Source of the DNA: Geodermatophilaceae bacterium URHA0031
Lineage (GTDB): Bacteria > Actinomycetota > Actinomycetes > Mycobacteriales > Geodermatophilaceae
Assembly: GCA_000620205.1 (NCBI GenBank)
Contig: JHVP01000002.1
Coordinates: 62,001 to 126,000 of the forward strand
Length of the DNA stretch: 64,000 nt
Direction: 5' to 3'
This document shows positions 37,644 through 44,789 of the stretch, in pieces. The notes under the pieces were generated by a model that saw nothing but the letters and a program-made list of their open reading frames with translations, was not told the origin of the DNA and ran no database searches. Position 1 is the first letter of the stretch. The number at the start of each line of letters is the position of its first letter. The translations under genes and the position numbers were made by a program.

Positions 37644-38609
37644 ATGCGTGCGCTGCTGGTGGCGAACCCGGCGGCGACCACGACCACCCGCAAGGTGCGC
37701 GACGTGCTGGTGCGGGCGCTGTCCACCGAGCTGAAGGTCGACGTCGCGGAGACCACGCACCGCGGGCACGCGCGTGAGCTGGCCGTCGAGGCGACGGCCG
37801 ACGGGGTCGACGTCGTGGTCACCCTGGGCGGCGACGGCACGGTCAACGAGGCCGCCAACGGCCTGCTCGCCGGCGGGCCCGGACCGCACGTCCCCACCCT
37901 CGCCGTCGTCCCGGGGGGCTCGACCAACGTCTTCTCCCGCGCCCTGGGCCGCTCGCGCGACCCGGTGGAGGCGACCGGCGAGATCCTCGACTCGCTGCGC
38001 GCCGGCCGCACCCGGCTGGTGCCGCTGGGCACCGCGTCGGCCCGCACCGACGACGCGGGGACGGCGGACGGCTGGACGGTGCACCGCTGGTTCGTCTTCG
38101 CCGCCGGCATGGGCTTCGACGCCGACGTGATCTCCCGCGTCGAGGCCCAGCGGGCCCGTGGACGGCGTTCCACCGGCGCGCTCTACGTCCGCTCCGGGGT
38201 CGCGTCCTTCCTGCTCGGACGGGACCGGCGGCGCCCTCCGCTGACCCTGGCGCCGTCCGGCGAGCCCCCGGTCGACGGGCTCTTCCTGGCGCTGGTGTCC
38301 AACGTGAGCCCGTGGACCTACCTCGGTGCCCGGCCGATCAACCCGAGCCCCGAGGCGACGCTGGACACCGGGCTCGACGTCTACGCGATGGGCCGGGTCG
38401 GGGTCGTCCGGATGCTGCACCACCTCCGCCAGACGATGGCCGACCGGCCCGACCCGCGCGGCCGCGGCGTCCACCGCTGGCACGACCTGGCCGAGCTGGA
38501 GCTGACCGCGTCCCGGCCGCAGGGCTGGCAGCTGGACGGCGACCACCTCGGCGTCGCCACCGGCCTGCGGGTGCGTTCGGTCCCCGACGCCCTCCGGGTC
38601 GTCGTCTAG
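37644..38609 (+). CDS. Diacylglycerol kinase family lipid kinase
   Basis: A 321-residue kinase of the DgkB/LCB5-like family. It has VTLGGDGTVNEAANGLL, the VVPGGSTNVFSRALG substrate loop and the AAGMGFDADVISRVE region. The C-terminal beta-sandwich carries WQLDGDHLG. TAGGTT lies six bases before the ATG and no Shine-Dalgarno sequence is present, so the mRNA is probably leaderless. Expected to phosphorylate diacylglycerol or another lipid. Confidence 0.9.
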   Translation: MRALLVANPAATTTTRKVRDVLVRALSTELKVDVAETTHRGHARELAVEATADGVDVVVTLGGDGTVNEAANGLLAGGPGPHVPTLAVVPGGSTNVFSRALGRSRDPVEATGEILDSLRAGRTRLVPLGTASARTDDAGTADGWTVHRWFVFAAGMGFDADVISRVEAQRARGRRSTGALYVRSGVASFLLGRDRRRPPLTLAPSGEPPVDGLFLALVSNVSPWTYLGARPINPSPEATLDTGLDVYAMGRVGVVRMLHHLRQTMADRPDPRGRGVHRWHDLAELELTASRPQGWQLDGDHLGVATGLRVRSVPDALRVVV

Positions 38610-38879
38610 GAAGGCCTGCTGCAGGGGGTGTGTCGCTGACGTCACCCGCGACGAGTGGCGAGCCTCGCACACGCATGGTGAGCTTGCTCTCACGGAGCCC
38701 GGCGACGTGGCGACTGCCTTGACAGCCGGTGCCTTCGTGAAAGCATCACAAGCAAGCAACCTGTCGGTAACACGGCGGGCGGTCGCCGTACTACGCGCTG
38801 AGATCCCAGCGCGCTGACCTGCGGGGGCGGTCTACGGACCGGCGACCGACATCCTGACGAGATCGAGGAGTACACCGCC
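38610..38879 (+). promoter_or_regulatory. 270-nt regulatory region upstream of whiB1
   Basis: No gene is seen here. It holds an exact inverted repeat GTGAG-CTTGCT-CTCAC (38678-38693), a consensus -35 TTGACA (38719-38724) without a convincing -10 at normal spacing, and a second inverted repeat GCGCTG-AGATCC-CAGCGC (38795-38812) nearer the gene. whiB1 of M. tuberculosis also has a long regulated upstream region. Confidence 0.45.
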
Positions 38880-39131
38880 ATGGACTGGCGCCACCGCGCG
38901 CTCTGCCGCGACGAGGACCCGGAGCTCTTCTTCCCCATCGGGACGACGGGCCCTGCGGTCGTGCAGATCGAGCAGGCCAAGGCCGTGTGCCGACGCTGCC
39001 CGGTCATGCAGTCGTGCCTCGAGTGGGCACTGAGCTCCGGTCAGGACTCCGGGGTGTGGGGCGGCCTGTCCGAGGACGAGCGCCGCGCCCTCAAGCGCCG
39101 CACCGCCCGCACCCGGGTCCGCACCGCCTGA
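38880..39131 (+). CDS. whiB1: WhiB-family iron-sulfur transcription factor, WhiB1-type
   Basis: An 83-residue regulator. The four [4Fe-4S] cysteines are Cys9, Cys37, Cys40 and Cys46, the family turn is GVWGGLSEDERR, and the C-terminus is basic (RRTARTRVRTA) for DNA binding. Size, sequence and neighbourhood match WhiB1, the essential NO-sensitive member that binds the sigma-70 region 4. It faces pdtaS, as in M. tuberculosis. Confidence 0.93.
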   Translation: MDWRHRALCRDEDPELFFPIGTTGPAVVQIEQAKAVCRRCPVMQSCLEWALSSGQDSGVWGGLSEDERRALKRRTARTRVRTA

Positions 39132-39132
39132 C

Positions 39133-39191
39133 GAAGGACCCCTCCTCCTCACCCTTCGCACGCGCAGGGTGAGCCTCGGGAGGGGGCCGTC
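39133..39191 (+). repeat. Structured intergenic repeat, family 1, copy A
   Basis: Begins GAAGGACCCCTCC and ends GGAGGGGGCCGTC. The outer stem GGACCCCTCC pairs with GGAGGGGGCC, and an inner stem CTCACCCT pairs with AGGGTGAG. It starts two bases after the whiB1 stop, between convergent genes. Three further copies occur in the window. Confidence 0.85.
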
Positions 39192-39225
39192 AGCACGAGC
39201 CGTCCCTCCGGGACGGCTCGTGCTG
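39191..39225. terminator. 16-bp perfect hairpin between whiB1 and pdtaS
   Basis: CAGCACGAGCCGTCCC, loop TCC, GGGACGGCTCGTGCTG. It directly follows repeat copy A and ends three bases before the pdtaS stop, so it can terminate both convergent genes. Confidence 0.8.
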
Positions 39226-39228
39226 CGT

Positions 39229-40710
39229 TCAGCGGCGGGGACGGCCGGCACCGGGGAGGGTGAGCACGACCTCGGTCCCCGGCCCGCCGGCGGCGGGGGC
39301 ACCCATCGCCAGGCTGCCGTGCAGCTCGCTGGTGACCAGCGTCCGCACGATCTGCAGCCCCAGCCCGGTGCTCGCCGCCGGGTCGAAGCCCGGCGGGAGC
39401 CCCCGGCCGTCGTCCCGGACCCGGACGACCAGGTCGTGCCCGTCCCGCACGGCCGCCAGCACGATCGTCCCGGGCTCACCGTCGGGGAAGGCGTGCTCCG
39501 CGGCGTTGTGCAGCAGCTCGGTCACCGCCATCACCAGCGGGGTCGCCGCCGCAGCGGGCAGCTCACCGAAGGCGCCGTCCCGGGTGATCCGGGCCGCCGG
39601 TCCGACCGACGTCACGTCGCCCAGCATCGGCAGCACCTGGTCCAGCACGTCGTCGACCTCGACGACGTCCTCCCGGCTCCCGGCCAGTGTCTCGTGCACG
39701 ACGGCGATCGACGCCACCCGGCGCACCGACTCCTCCAGCGCGGCCCGGGCGGCCGGCTCGGTCATCCGCCGGGCCTGCAGGCGCAGCAGCGCGGCGACGG
39801 TCTGCAGGTTGTTCTTCACCCGGTGGTGGATCTCCCGGATGGTCGCGTCCTTGGTCATCAGCGCGCGGTCCCGGCGGCGCACGTCGGTGACGTCGCGGAC
39901 CAGCACCAGCGCGCCCGCCTCGCCGCCGGGGGCCTGCAGCGGCAGCGCGCGCACCAGCATCGTCGCGGCGTCGTTCTCCACGTCCATCGGGTCGGGGAAC
40001 CGCCCGGCGACGGCGGCGCTGATGCTCGCGGCCACCGCCTCCCCTGCCACCCGGTCGGCCGAGACGCTGCGGGTCACCTCGGCGAGCGGGGAGCCGACCA
40101 CGTCACCGACGACCCCCATCCGGCGGTAGGCCGACAGCGCGTTGGGGCTGGCGTAGACGGCCCGCCCGCCGGCGTCCAGCCGGACCAGCCCGTCGCCGAC
40201 CCGGGGGCTCATCTCCGCGTCCTCGAGCATCCGCGGCGGGAACGTGCCGGCGGCCACCATCAGCGAGAGGTCCGCGGCGATGTCGAGGTAGGTGAGCTCC
40301 AGCGTGGACGGCGACCGGGTCGCCGCCAGGTTGGTGTCCTTGGCCAGGACGGCGACCACCACGCCGTCGTGCCGCACCGGGATGAACTCCCGGCGCCGCG
40401 GCGCCGCCCCGGACCAGTCCGGGTCCCCCTCGGTGATCGGCCGCCCTGCCTCGTGGGCCGCCAGCAGCGGCTCGGCGAGCTGCCCGGTCACCTCGGTGCC
40501 CACCAGGTCGTCGGGCCGGCTGGTGGGCGCGGTGAGCGGGCGGACCTGGGCGACGCACCACCAGGCCCCGCTGTGCAGCGGCACCCAGAGGGTGAGGTCG
40601 GCGAAGGACAGGTCGGCCAGCAGCTGCCAGTCGGCGACGAGCCGCCGGGCGTGGTCCACCTGGGACGGGCTCGCCGAGCCGCGGGTCAGACGTTCGGACA
40701 GGCTGCTCAT
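39229..40710 (-). CDS. pdtaS: Sensor histidine kinase PdtaS
   Basis: A 493-residue soluble kinase with an N-terminal GAF-like domain (about 20-150), a PAS domain (about 165-275), a HisKA_2 dimerisation/phosphoacceptor helix with IREIHHRVKNNLQ (His295/296) and a HATPase domain (ELLHNAAEHAFPDGEPG, DDGRGLPPGF). It matches mycobacterial PdtaS, which signals through the RNA-binding ANTAR regulator PdtaR; that partner is not in the window. Convergent with whiB1 as in M. tuberculosis. Confidence 0.93.
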   Translation of the reverse strand: MSSLSERLTRGSASPSQVDHARRLVADWQLLADLSFADLTLWVPLHSGAWWCVAQVRPLTAPTSRPDDLVGTEVTGQLAEPLLAAHEAGRPITEGDPDWSGAAPRRREFIPVRHDGVVVAVLAKDTNLAATRSPSTLELTYLDIAADLSLMVAAGTFPPRMLEDAEMSPRVGDGLVRLDAGGRAVYASPNALSAYRRMGVVGDVVGSPLAEVTRSVSADRVAGEAVAASISAAVAGRFPDPMDVENDAATMLVRALPLQAPGGEAGALVLVRDVTDVRRRDRALMTKDATIREIHHRVKNNLQTVAALLRLQARRMTEPAARAALEESVRRVASIAVVHETLAGSREDVVEVDDVLDQVLPMLGDVTSVGPAARITRDGAFGELPAAAATPLVMAVTELLHNAAEHAFPDGEPGTIVLAAVRDGHDLVVRVRDDGRGLPPGFDPAASTGLGLQIVRTLVTSELHGSLAMGAPAAGGPGTEVVLTLPGAGRPRR

Positions 40711-40764
40711 CGTGGACGAAGCCTATTGCGGAGCCCGGCGCGACCCGCGCCCTACCCTGCCCCG

Positions 40765-41262
40765 GTGACCTCCTCCGCCCTGACCGTCGACGATGCCGAC
40801 CCGGCCGACTTCGCGCGCATCGCCGAGCTGACCGTCGGCGTCTACACCGGCGAGCACCTCGCCGGGGCCGGCTACGTCCCGCAGCTGGCCGACGTCGCGG
40901 GCCGGGCGGACCGCGCCGAGCTGCTCGTTGCCAGGGACGGGTCCGGGACGGTCGTGGGCAGCGTCGCGCTGGTGCTGGCCGGGGACTTCGGGGAGGTCAC
41001 CGAGTCCGAGGACGAGGCGGCGTTCCGGATGCTGGTCGTGGACCGGGCGCGGCGGGGGCAGGGCATCGGCGAGGCGCTGGTGCGGGGCTGCCTCGACCGG
41101 GCCCGCGCGGCCGGGAAGCGGCGGATGGTGCTCTCCACCGACCCCCGGATGACGGCGGCGCACCGGTTGTACGAGCGGCTGGGCTTCACCCGGCTGCCCG
41201 AGCGCGACTGGACGCCGGCCGCGGGCGTCGACCTGCGGGTCTACTCCCTCGACCTCTGCTGA
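40765..41262 (+). CDS. GNAT family N-acetyltransferase
   Basis: A 165-residue acetyltransferase. The acetyl-CoA motif is MLVVDRARRGQGIGEALVRG, with RMTAAHRLYERLGFTRLPERDW near the C-terminus, split by family convention. TACCCT lies six bases before the GTG, suggesting leaderless transcription divergent from pdtaS. The target is unknown. It is an insertion relative to the mycobacterial whiB1-pdtaS-TB7.3 order. Confidence 0.87.
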   Translation: MTSSALTVDDADPADFARIAELTVGVYTGEHLAGAGYVPQLADVAGRADRAELLVARDGSGTVVGSVALVLAGDFGEVTESEDEAAFRMLVVDRARRGQGIGEALVRGCLDRARAAGKRRMVLSTDPRMTAAHRLYERLGFTRLPERDWTPAAGVDLRVYSLDLC

Positions 41263-41322
41263 AGGACCCCGCCGCCCCCCACCGCCCGCGAGCTCGCGAC
41301 GGGCCCCTGCCGCGGGGCCGTC
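41261..41322 (+). repeat. Structured intergenic repeat, family 1, copy B
   Basis: Begins GAAGGACCCCGCCG and ends CGCGGGGCCGTC. It spans exactly from the stop codon of the GNAT gene to the stop codon of the convergent biotinyl gene, overlapping both. The outer stem is GGACCCCG with CGGGGCC, the A being bulged. Confidence 0.85.
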
Positions 41323-41545
41323 ACATAGGGAGAACGGTGGCGATGAGGTCGCCCTCCTGGAGGACCTCGCCCTCGACCACGTGCAGCTCACCGATGGTGC
41401 CGGCGCGCTCGGTCAGCACCGGGATCTCCATCTTCATCGACTCGAGGATCACCAGCGTGTCACCGGCTGCGACCTCGGCGCCGGGTGCCACGAGGACCTT
41501 CCACACGCTGGAGACCATCTCGGCGTGGATCTCCTCGACGACCAC
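41321..41545 (-). CDS. Stand-alone biotinyl (BCCP-like) protein, TB7.3 type
   Basis: A 74-residue single biotinyl domain with the biotinylation motif LESMKMEIPV (Lys38). The GTG at 41543-41545 has AGGAG six bases upstream and gives a length close to the 71-residue mycobacterial TB7.3 (Rv3221c); a longer form from an ATG at 41596 is possible. It sits between pdtaS and rshA/sigH as in M. tuberculosis. Downstream of a degenerate biotin-carboxylase-like gene on the same strand. Partner enzyme unknown. Confidence 0.9.
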   Translation of the reverse strand: MVVEEIHAEMVSSVWKVLVAPGAEVAAGDTLVILESMKMEIPVLTERAGTIGELHVVEGEVLQEGDLIATVLPM

Positions 41546-41645
41546 CGGTGTCTCCTGTCTCCCGCGTTGACCCGCCGGACCTGACGGTGTGCTCATGAAA
41601 GCACGCGTCGGACCGCCGTCCGCAGCTCCGGCGAACTGGGCCGCG

Positions 41646-42698
41646 TCAGGAGCGGTCCGGGACCAGCGACCCGGCGATGCGCTGCAGCACGCCGCAGACC
41701 GCCTCGCCGTCGTGCGGCACACCGGAGTCCGGCAGCCCGACGAGCACCTCGGTGGCGGCGCTGGCCGCCCGTGCGGCGCTGGGTGCAGCGACGCTCACCG
41801 TGGCCAGCAGCGCGTCGTACCAGCCGTCGAGCCGGTCACCGGGGTCGTAGCCGCTGACCGCGACGACCTCGGCCCCCAGCAGTGGCCGGCGACCGCTGCG
41901 CGCCGGGACGTCGGGCAGCCGCCCGGTCACCCGGCCCGCGGTGCCGGGGGGCAGCGTGGACCGCAGCTGGACGGCGACCGCGGCGCGCGGCACCGCCGTC
42001 TCGACCACCGGGTCCGGGGCGCCGCCGGACACGCTGCGCAGGGTGAGCTCGACGGCGTCCACGTTGTGCGCCCGCTCGAGCACGGCCATGTCCAGGGAGA
42101 AGCCGGCGGCGACCTCGGCCAGCTCACCCCCCGGGTCGATGCCCACGGTCACCAGCCCGCGCCAGCCCAGCTCGGGGAGGCGGCGGGCGGCGGCGGGCAG
42201 CGGCCCGAGGCCGGCCGGCGGGGTCCAGGAGACCCGCGGCGTCCCGCCGGCGCGGTCCCGCAGCACCGGGGTGACGTGGTGCAGGCCCTCGGCGGTCACC
42301 CAGGCCAGGAAGCCCTGCTCGCTCGCCGGCTCGACGCCGTCACCACCGAGGCGTTCCAGGACCTCCGGGTCCTGCCCGACCCAGGTGAGCCCGGCCGCGG
42401 TCACCGCGACGGCCAGCCGCGCGTCGCCGGCCAGGGCCGGGGGCACCGGCAGGACGGCGTCCACCCGGGTCCGGCGGGCGGCCTCGACGATGCGTCGCGC
42501 GTCCAAGTAGGACTCGGTCGCCGGCGCCGGGCCGAGCAGCACCGACTCGTCGGCCATCCGCACGTGCCGGGCGTCCCGCTCGGACTCCGAGTACACCGCG
42601 ACCGACTTCAGGCCGAGCCGGGTGCACGCCCGGATCACCGCGCAGGCCATCGGCCCCCGGCCGGCCACGAGCACGCTCTCCACGGCTGTCTGGACCAC
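41646..42698 (-). CDS. Degenerate biotin-carboxylase-like protein lacking the ATP-grasp core
   Basis: A 350-residue protein. Residues 8-110 follow the biotin carboxylase N-terminal domain closely (VLVAGRGPMACAVIRACTRL, VAVYSESERDARHVRMADES, LLGPAPATESYLD), but the conserved HPGYGFLSEN is replaced by LPVPPALAGD. No glycine-rich ATP loop (GGGGKG) or EHPVTE motif is found. The C-terminal part keeps a carboxylase-like echo (DGWYDALLATVSV). AGGAGG lies five bases before the GTG. It precedes the biotinyl gene by 100 bases. Enzymatic activity is unlikely; a scaffold or binding role is possible. Confidence 0.75.
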   Translation of the reverse strand: MVQTAVESVLVAGRGPMACAVIRACTRLGLKSVAVYSESERDARHVRMADESVLLGPAPATESYLDARRIVEAARRTRVDAVLPVPPALAGDARLAVAVTAAGLTWVGQDPEVLERLGGDGVEPASEQGFLAWVTAEGLHHVTPVLRDRAGGTPRVSWTPPAGLGPLPAAARRLPELGWRGLVTVGIDPGGELAEVAAGFSLDMAVLERAHNVDAVELTLRSVSGGAPDPVVETAVPRAAVAVQLRSTLPPGTAGRVTGRLPDVPARSGRRPLLGAEVVAVSGYDPGDRLDGWYDALLATVSVAAPSAARAASAATEVLVGLPDSGVPHDGEAVCGVLQRIAGSLVPDRS

Positions 42699-42887
42699 GT
42701 CGTCCTCCTGCCCCGACTCGCGCCGGTCTCGTCCCCCGTCACCCCGGCTGCACTCCCGAGGCCCTGCACCACCGCACGTGCCCACGCCGGCACGTGAGAT
42801 CCTTGCCCGGTCAGCTTGACCGGTCTCCCGGTGTACGCACCCCTACCGGTCCCGGACAACACACCCACGAGGGAGAGGAGGGCAGCG

Positions 42888-42962
42888 ATGTCCAAGCGTG
42901 GACGCAAGCGGCGCGCCCGCAAGAAGAGCGGCGCCAACCACGGCAAGCGCCCCAACGCCTGA
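42888..42962 (+). CDS. 50S ribosomal protein bL37 (24 residues)
   Basis: A very small, strongly basic protein, SKRGRKRRARKKSGANHG then KRPNA after the initiator Met. The pattern KRGRK-basic-ANHGKRPN matches bL37, the 24-residue protein found in mycobacterial ribosome structures (from memory). A clear GGAGG lies five bases before the ATG. It is divergent from the carboxylase-like gene and convergent with rshA. Confidence 0.88.
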   Translation: MSKRGRKRRARKKSGANHGKRPNA

Positions 42963-43021
42963 ACGAGGACCCCGTCCTCCTCACCCCTCGCATGCTCGGG
43001 GCGAGCCTCTGGACGGGGCCC
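42961..43021 (+). repeat. Structured intergenic repeat, family 1, copy C
   Basis: Begins GAACGAGGACCCCGTCC and ends GGACGGGGCCC. The outer stem GGACCCCGTCC pairs with GGACGGGGCCC, and the inner stem uses CTCACCCCTCG with CGGGGCGAG. It overlaps the bL37 stop and ends 19 bases before the convergent rshA stop. Confidence 0.85.
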
Positions 43022-43039
43022 ACGGGGCGCCCTCTCCGC

Positions 43040-43384
43040 TCAGGCGGAGGGGCGCTCCCCCGGGGTCTCGCTGACCGTCTCGACGCTGGTCCGCTCCACC
43101 CAGACCTGGGTGCCGTCCTCCTCGAAGGAGACGGTGGTCAGCTGGACCTTGATCCGGTCACGCAGCCCCACCGGCGTCGGGTCGCCACCGCAGCGGCGCC
43201 GGACCAGTGCCTTGAACTCCTGCTCGATGCCGAACTGCCGCAGGCACGGCGAGCAGTCCTCGAGGTGCTCGGCGATGACCTCGCGGCGGGCGTCGTCGGT
43301 CTCGTGGTCGAGGAACTCGAAGACGTGCGAGAGCACGTCGTCGCACGAGGTGATGTCGTCGGCGCCATGAGCGTCGGTGGTCAT
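43040..43384 (-). CDS. rshA: Zinc-binding anti-sigma factor RshA/RsrA
   Basis: A 114-residue anti-sigma factor. The ZAS motif H-x3-C-x2-C is HLEDCSPC (about residues 40-47). Redox-active cysteines also include the Cys in TSCDDVL and the RRRCGGD. Under thiol oxidation the zinc is lost, releasing SigH/SigR. The ATG overlaps the sigH stop as ATGA, keeping sigma and anti-sigma translation coupled. The C-terminal 40 residues extend past the core. Confidence 0.94.
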   Translation of the reverse strand: MTTDAHGADDITSCDDVLSHVFEFLDHETDDARREVIAEHLEDCSPCLRQFGIEQEFKALVRRRCGGDPTPVGLRDRIKVQLTTVSFEEDGTQVWVERTSVETVSETPGERPSA

Positions 43385-44076
43385 GAGTGCGCCTCCTCTG
43401 CAGCTCCGGCGCGGACGAACCCGCGCTCCCGGGCGTAGTCGGCCAGCAGCTTCTGCAGCCCGCGGCGACCGCGGTGCAGCCGGGACATCACCGTGCCGAT
43501 GGGCGTGCCCATGATCTCGGCGATCTCCTTGTACGCGAAGCCCTCGACGTCGGCGAGGTACACCGCGAGCCGGAAGTCCTCCGGCAGCTGCTGCAGGGCC
43601 TCCTTGATGTCGGAGTCCGGGAGGTGGTCCAGCGCCTCGATCTCCGCGGAGCGCAGGCCGCTGGAGGTGTGCTCCTCGGCCGCGTAGAGCTGCCAGTCCT
43701 GCACCTGCTCGGTGGGGTACTGCTGCGGCTGCCGCTGCTTCTTGCGGTAGCTGTTGATGTAGGTGTTCGTCAGGATCCGGTACAGCCAGGCCTTGAGGTT
43801 CGTGCCCTCGGCGAACTGGTGGAACGCGGAGTACGCCTTGACGAAGGTCTCCTGCACCAGGTCCTCGGCGTCGGAGGGGTTGCGGGTCATCCGCAGCGCC
43901 GCCGGGTACAGCTGGTCCAGGTAGGGCAGGGCATCCCGTTCGAACCGGGCGTCGCGCTGGGCCCGGCTCTCCGCCTCGGCGGACCGACTCCCGTCGGCAC
44001 GCGCCTCGGGTGTCTCCTCGGGGACCGGCGGGGCCGTCTCCTCGGCGGGGGTGTCGATCGCGGGCTCCTCGGGCAC
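43381..44076 (-). CDS. sigH: ECF sigma factor SigH/SigR (thiol-oxidative and heat stress)
   Basis: A 231-residue ECF sigma factor. Region 2 has [20 protein letters not shown] and [20 protein letters not shown]; region 4 has [20 protein letters not shown]. The acidic N-terminal extension (about 1-35) is common in this group. The GTG at 44074-44076 has GAGAGG about seven bases upstream; longer GTG starts exist. The anti-sigma gene follows. An autoregulatory-type promoter lies about 150 nt upstream. Confidence 0.94.
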   Translation of the reverse strand: MPEEPAIDTPAEETAPPVPEETPEARADGSRSAEAESRAQRDARFERDALPYLDQLYPAALRMTRNPSDAEDLVQETFVKAYSAFHQFAEGTNLKAWLYRILTNTYINSYRKKQRQPQQYPTEQVQDWQLYAAEEHTSSGLRSAEIEALDHLPDSDIKEALQQLPEDFRLAVYLADVEGFAYKEIAEIMGTPIGTVMSRLHRGRRGLQKLLADYARERGFVRAGAAEEAHS

Positions 44077-44229
44077 CGACCGTCCTCTCTGCGGCGCCCG
44101 GGAGCGGGCTACCACGTCGGTCGATCCTAGCCGGGTGCGGTCAGGTCGGCCGGGGGGACGGCGGGAGGGCGCTGAGCCGCGCGGGATGCGCGCCGGGGCG
44201 CTCGGGACTGTGCTGCTCACGGTCAGGTG

Positions 44230-44256
44230 AACCGCGCCCACCGGGCTCCTGTTCCC
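44230..44256 (-). promoter_or_regulatory. SigH/SigR-type promoter upstream of sigH
   Basis: On the minus strand GGGAAC (44251-44256) and GTT (44230-44232) are separated by exactly 18 bases, matching the SigR consensus GGAAT-N18-GTT closely. Transcription would start near 44222 and read into sigH-rshA, giving positive autoregulation as known in Streptomyces and mycobacteria. Confidence 0.65.
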
Positions 44257-44301
44257 GATCGCCGGACCCCTCGCCCGCGCCGTCTCCTAGGCTGCTGCGC
44301 C

Positions 44302-44781
44302 GTGGCAGCGACCCCGGCGGTGCGGACCCTGGACCAGGCCCGGGTGGCCTACTCCCTGCACGAGTACGACCCGGCCGACGGTGCCGAGGGGCACGGTTAC
44401 GGCGAGGTCGCCGTCGCCGCGCTCGGCGCCGACCCCGCCCAGGTGTTCAAGACCCTCGTCGCCCAGGTGGACGGCCGGCTGACCGTCGCGGTGGTGCCGG
44501 TGAGCGGTCAGCTGGACCTCAAGGCGCTGGCCGCCGCGGCCGGCGGCCGGAAGGCGGCGATGGCCGACCCGGCCGACGCCGAGCGGAGCAGTGGCTACGT
44601 CCGCGGTGGCATCAGCCCGCTCGGCCAGCGCAAGGCGTTGCCGACCGTGGTCGACGAGAGCGCGCTCGGCTTCGCCACGGTCATGGTGAGCGCCGGGCGC
44701 CGCGGCCTGCAGGTCGAGCTCGACCCCGCCGACCTGGTGCGGCTGACCCGGGCGAGGACCGCGGCGATCGCCCGCTGCTGA
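44302..44781 (+). CDS. ybaK: Cys-tRNA(Pro) deacylase YbaK
   Basis: A 159-residue trans-editing protein that hydrolyses Cys mischarged on tRNA-Pro. YbaK/EbsC motifs are visible: the catalytic Lys in AQVFKTLVAQVDG, VVPVSGQLDLKALAAA, VRGGISPLGQRKALPTVVDE and VMVSAGRRGLQVELDP. TAGGCT lies eight bases before the GTG, suggesting a leaderless transcript. Divergent from sigH, convergent with the spermidine-synthase-like gene. Confidence 0.92.
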   Translation: MAATPAVRTLDQARVAYSLHEYDPADGAEGHGYGEVAVAALGADPAQVFKTLVAQVDGRLTVAVVPVSGQLDLKALAAAAGGRKAAMADPADAERSSGYVRGGISPLGQRKALPTVVDESALGFATVMVSAGRRGLQVELDPADLVRLTRARTAAIARC

Positions 44782-44789
44782 CCGGCCGG

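Noticed and set aside
38678-38693. CRP-type site upstream of whiB1
   Set aside because: The GTGA and TCAC cores are eight bases apart instead of six, so it was kept only as an unassigned inverted repeat.
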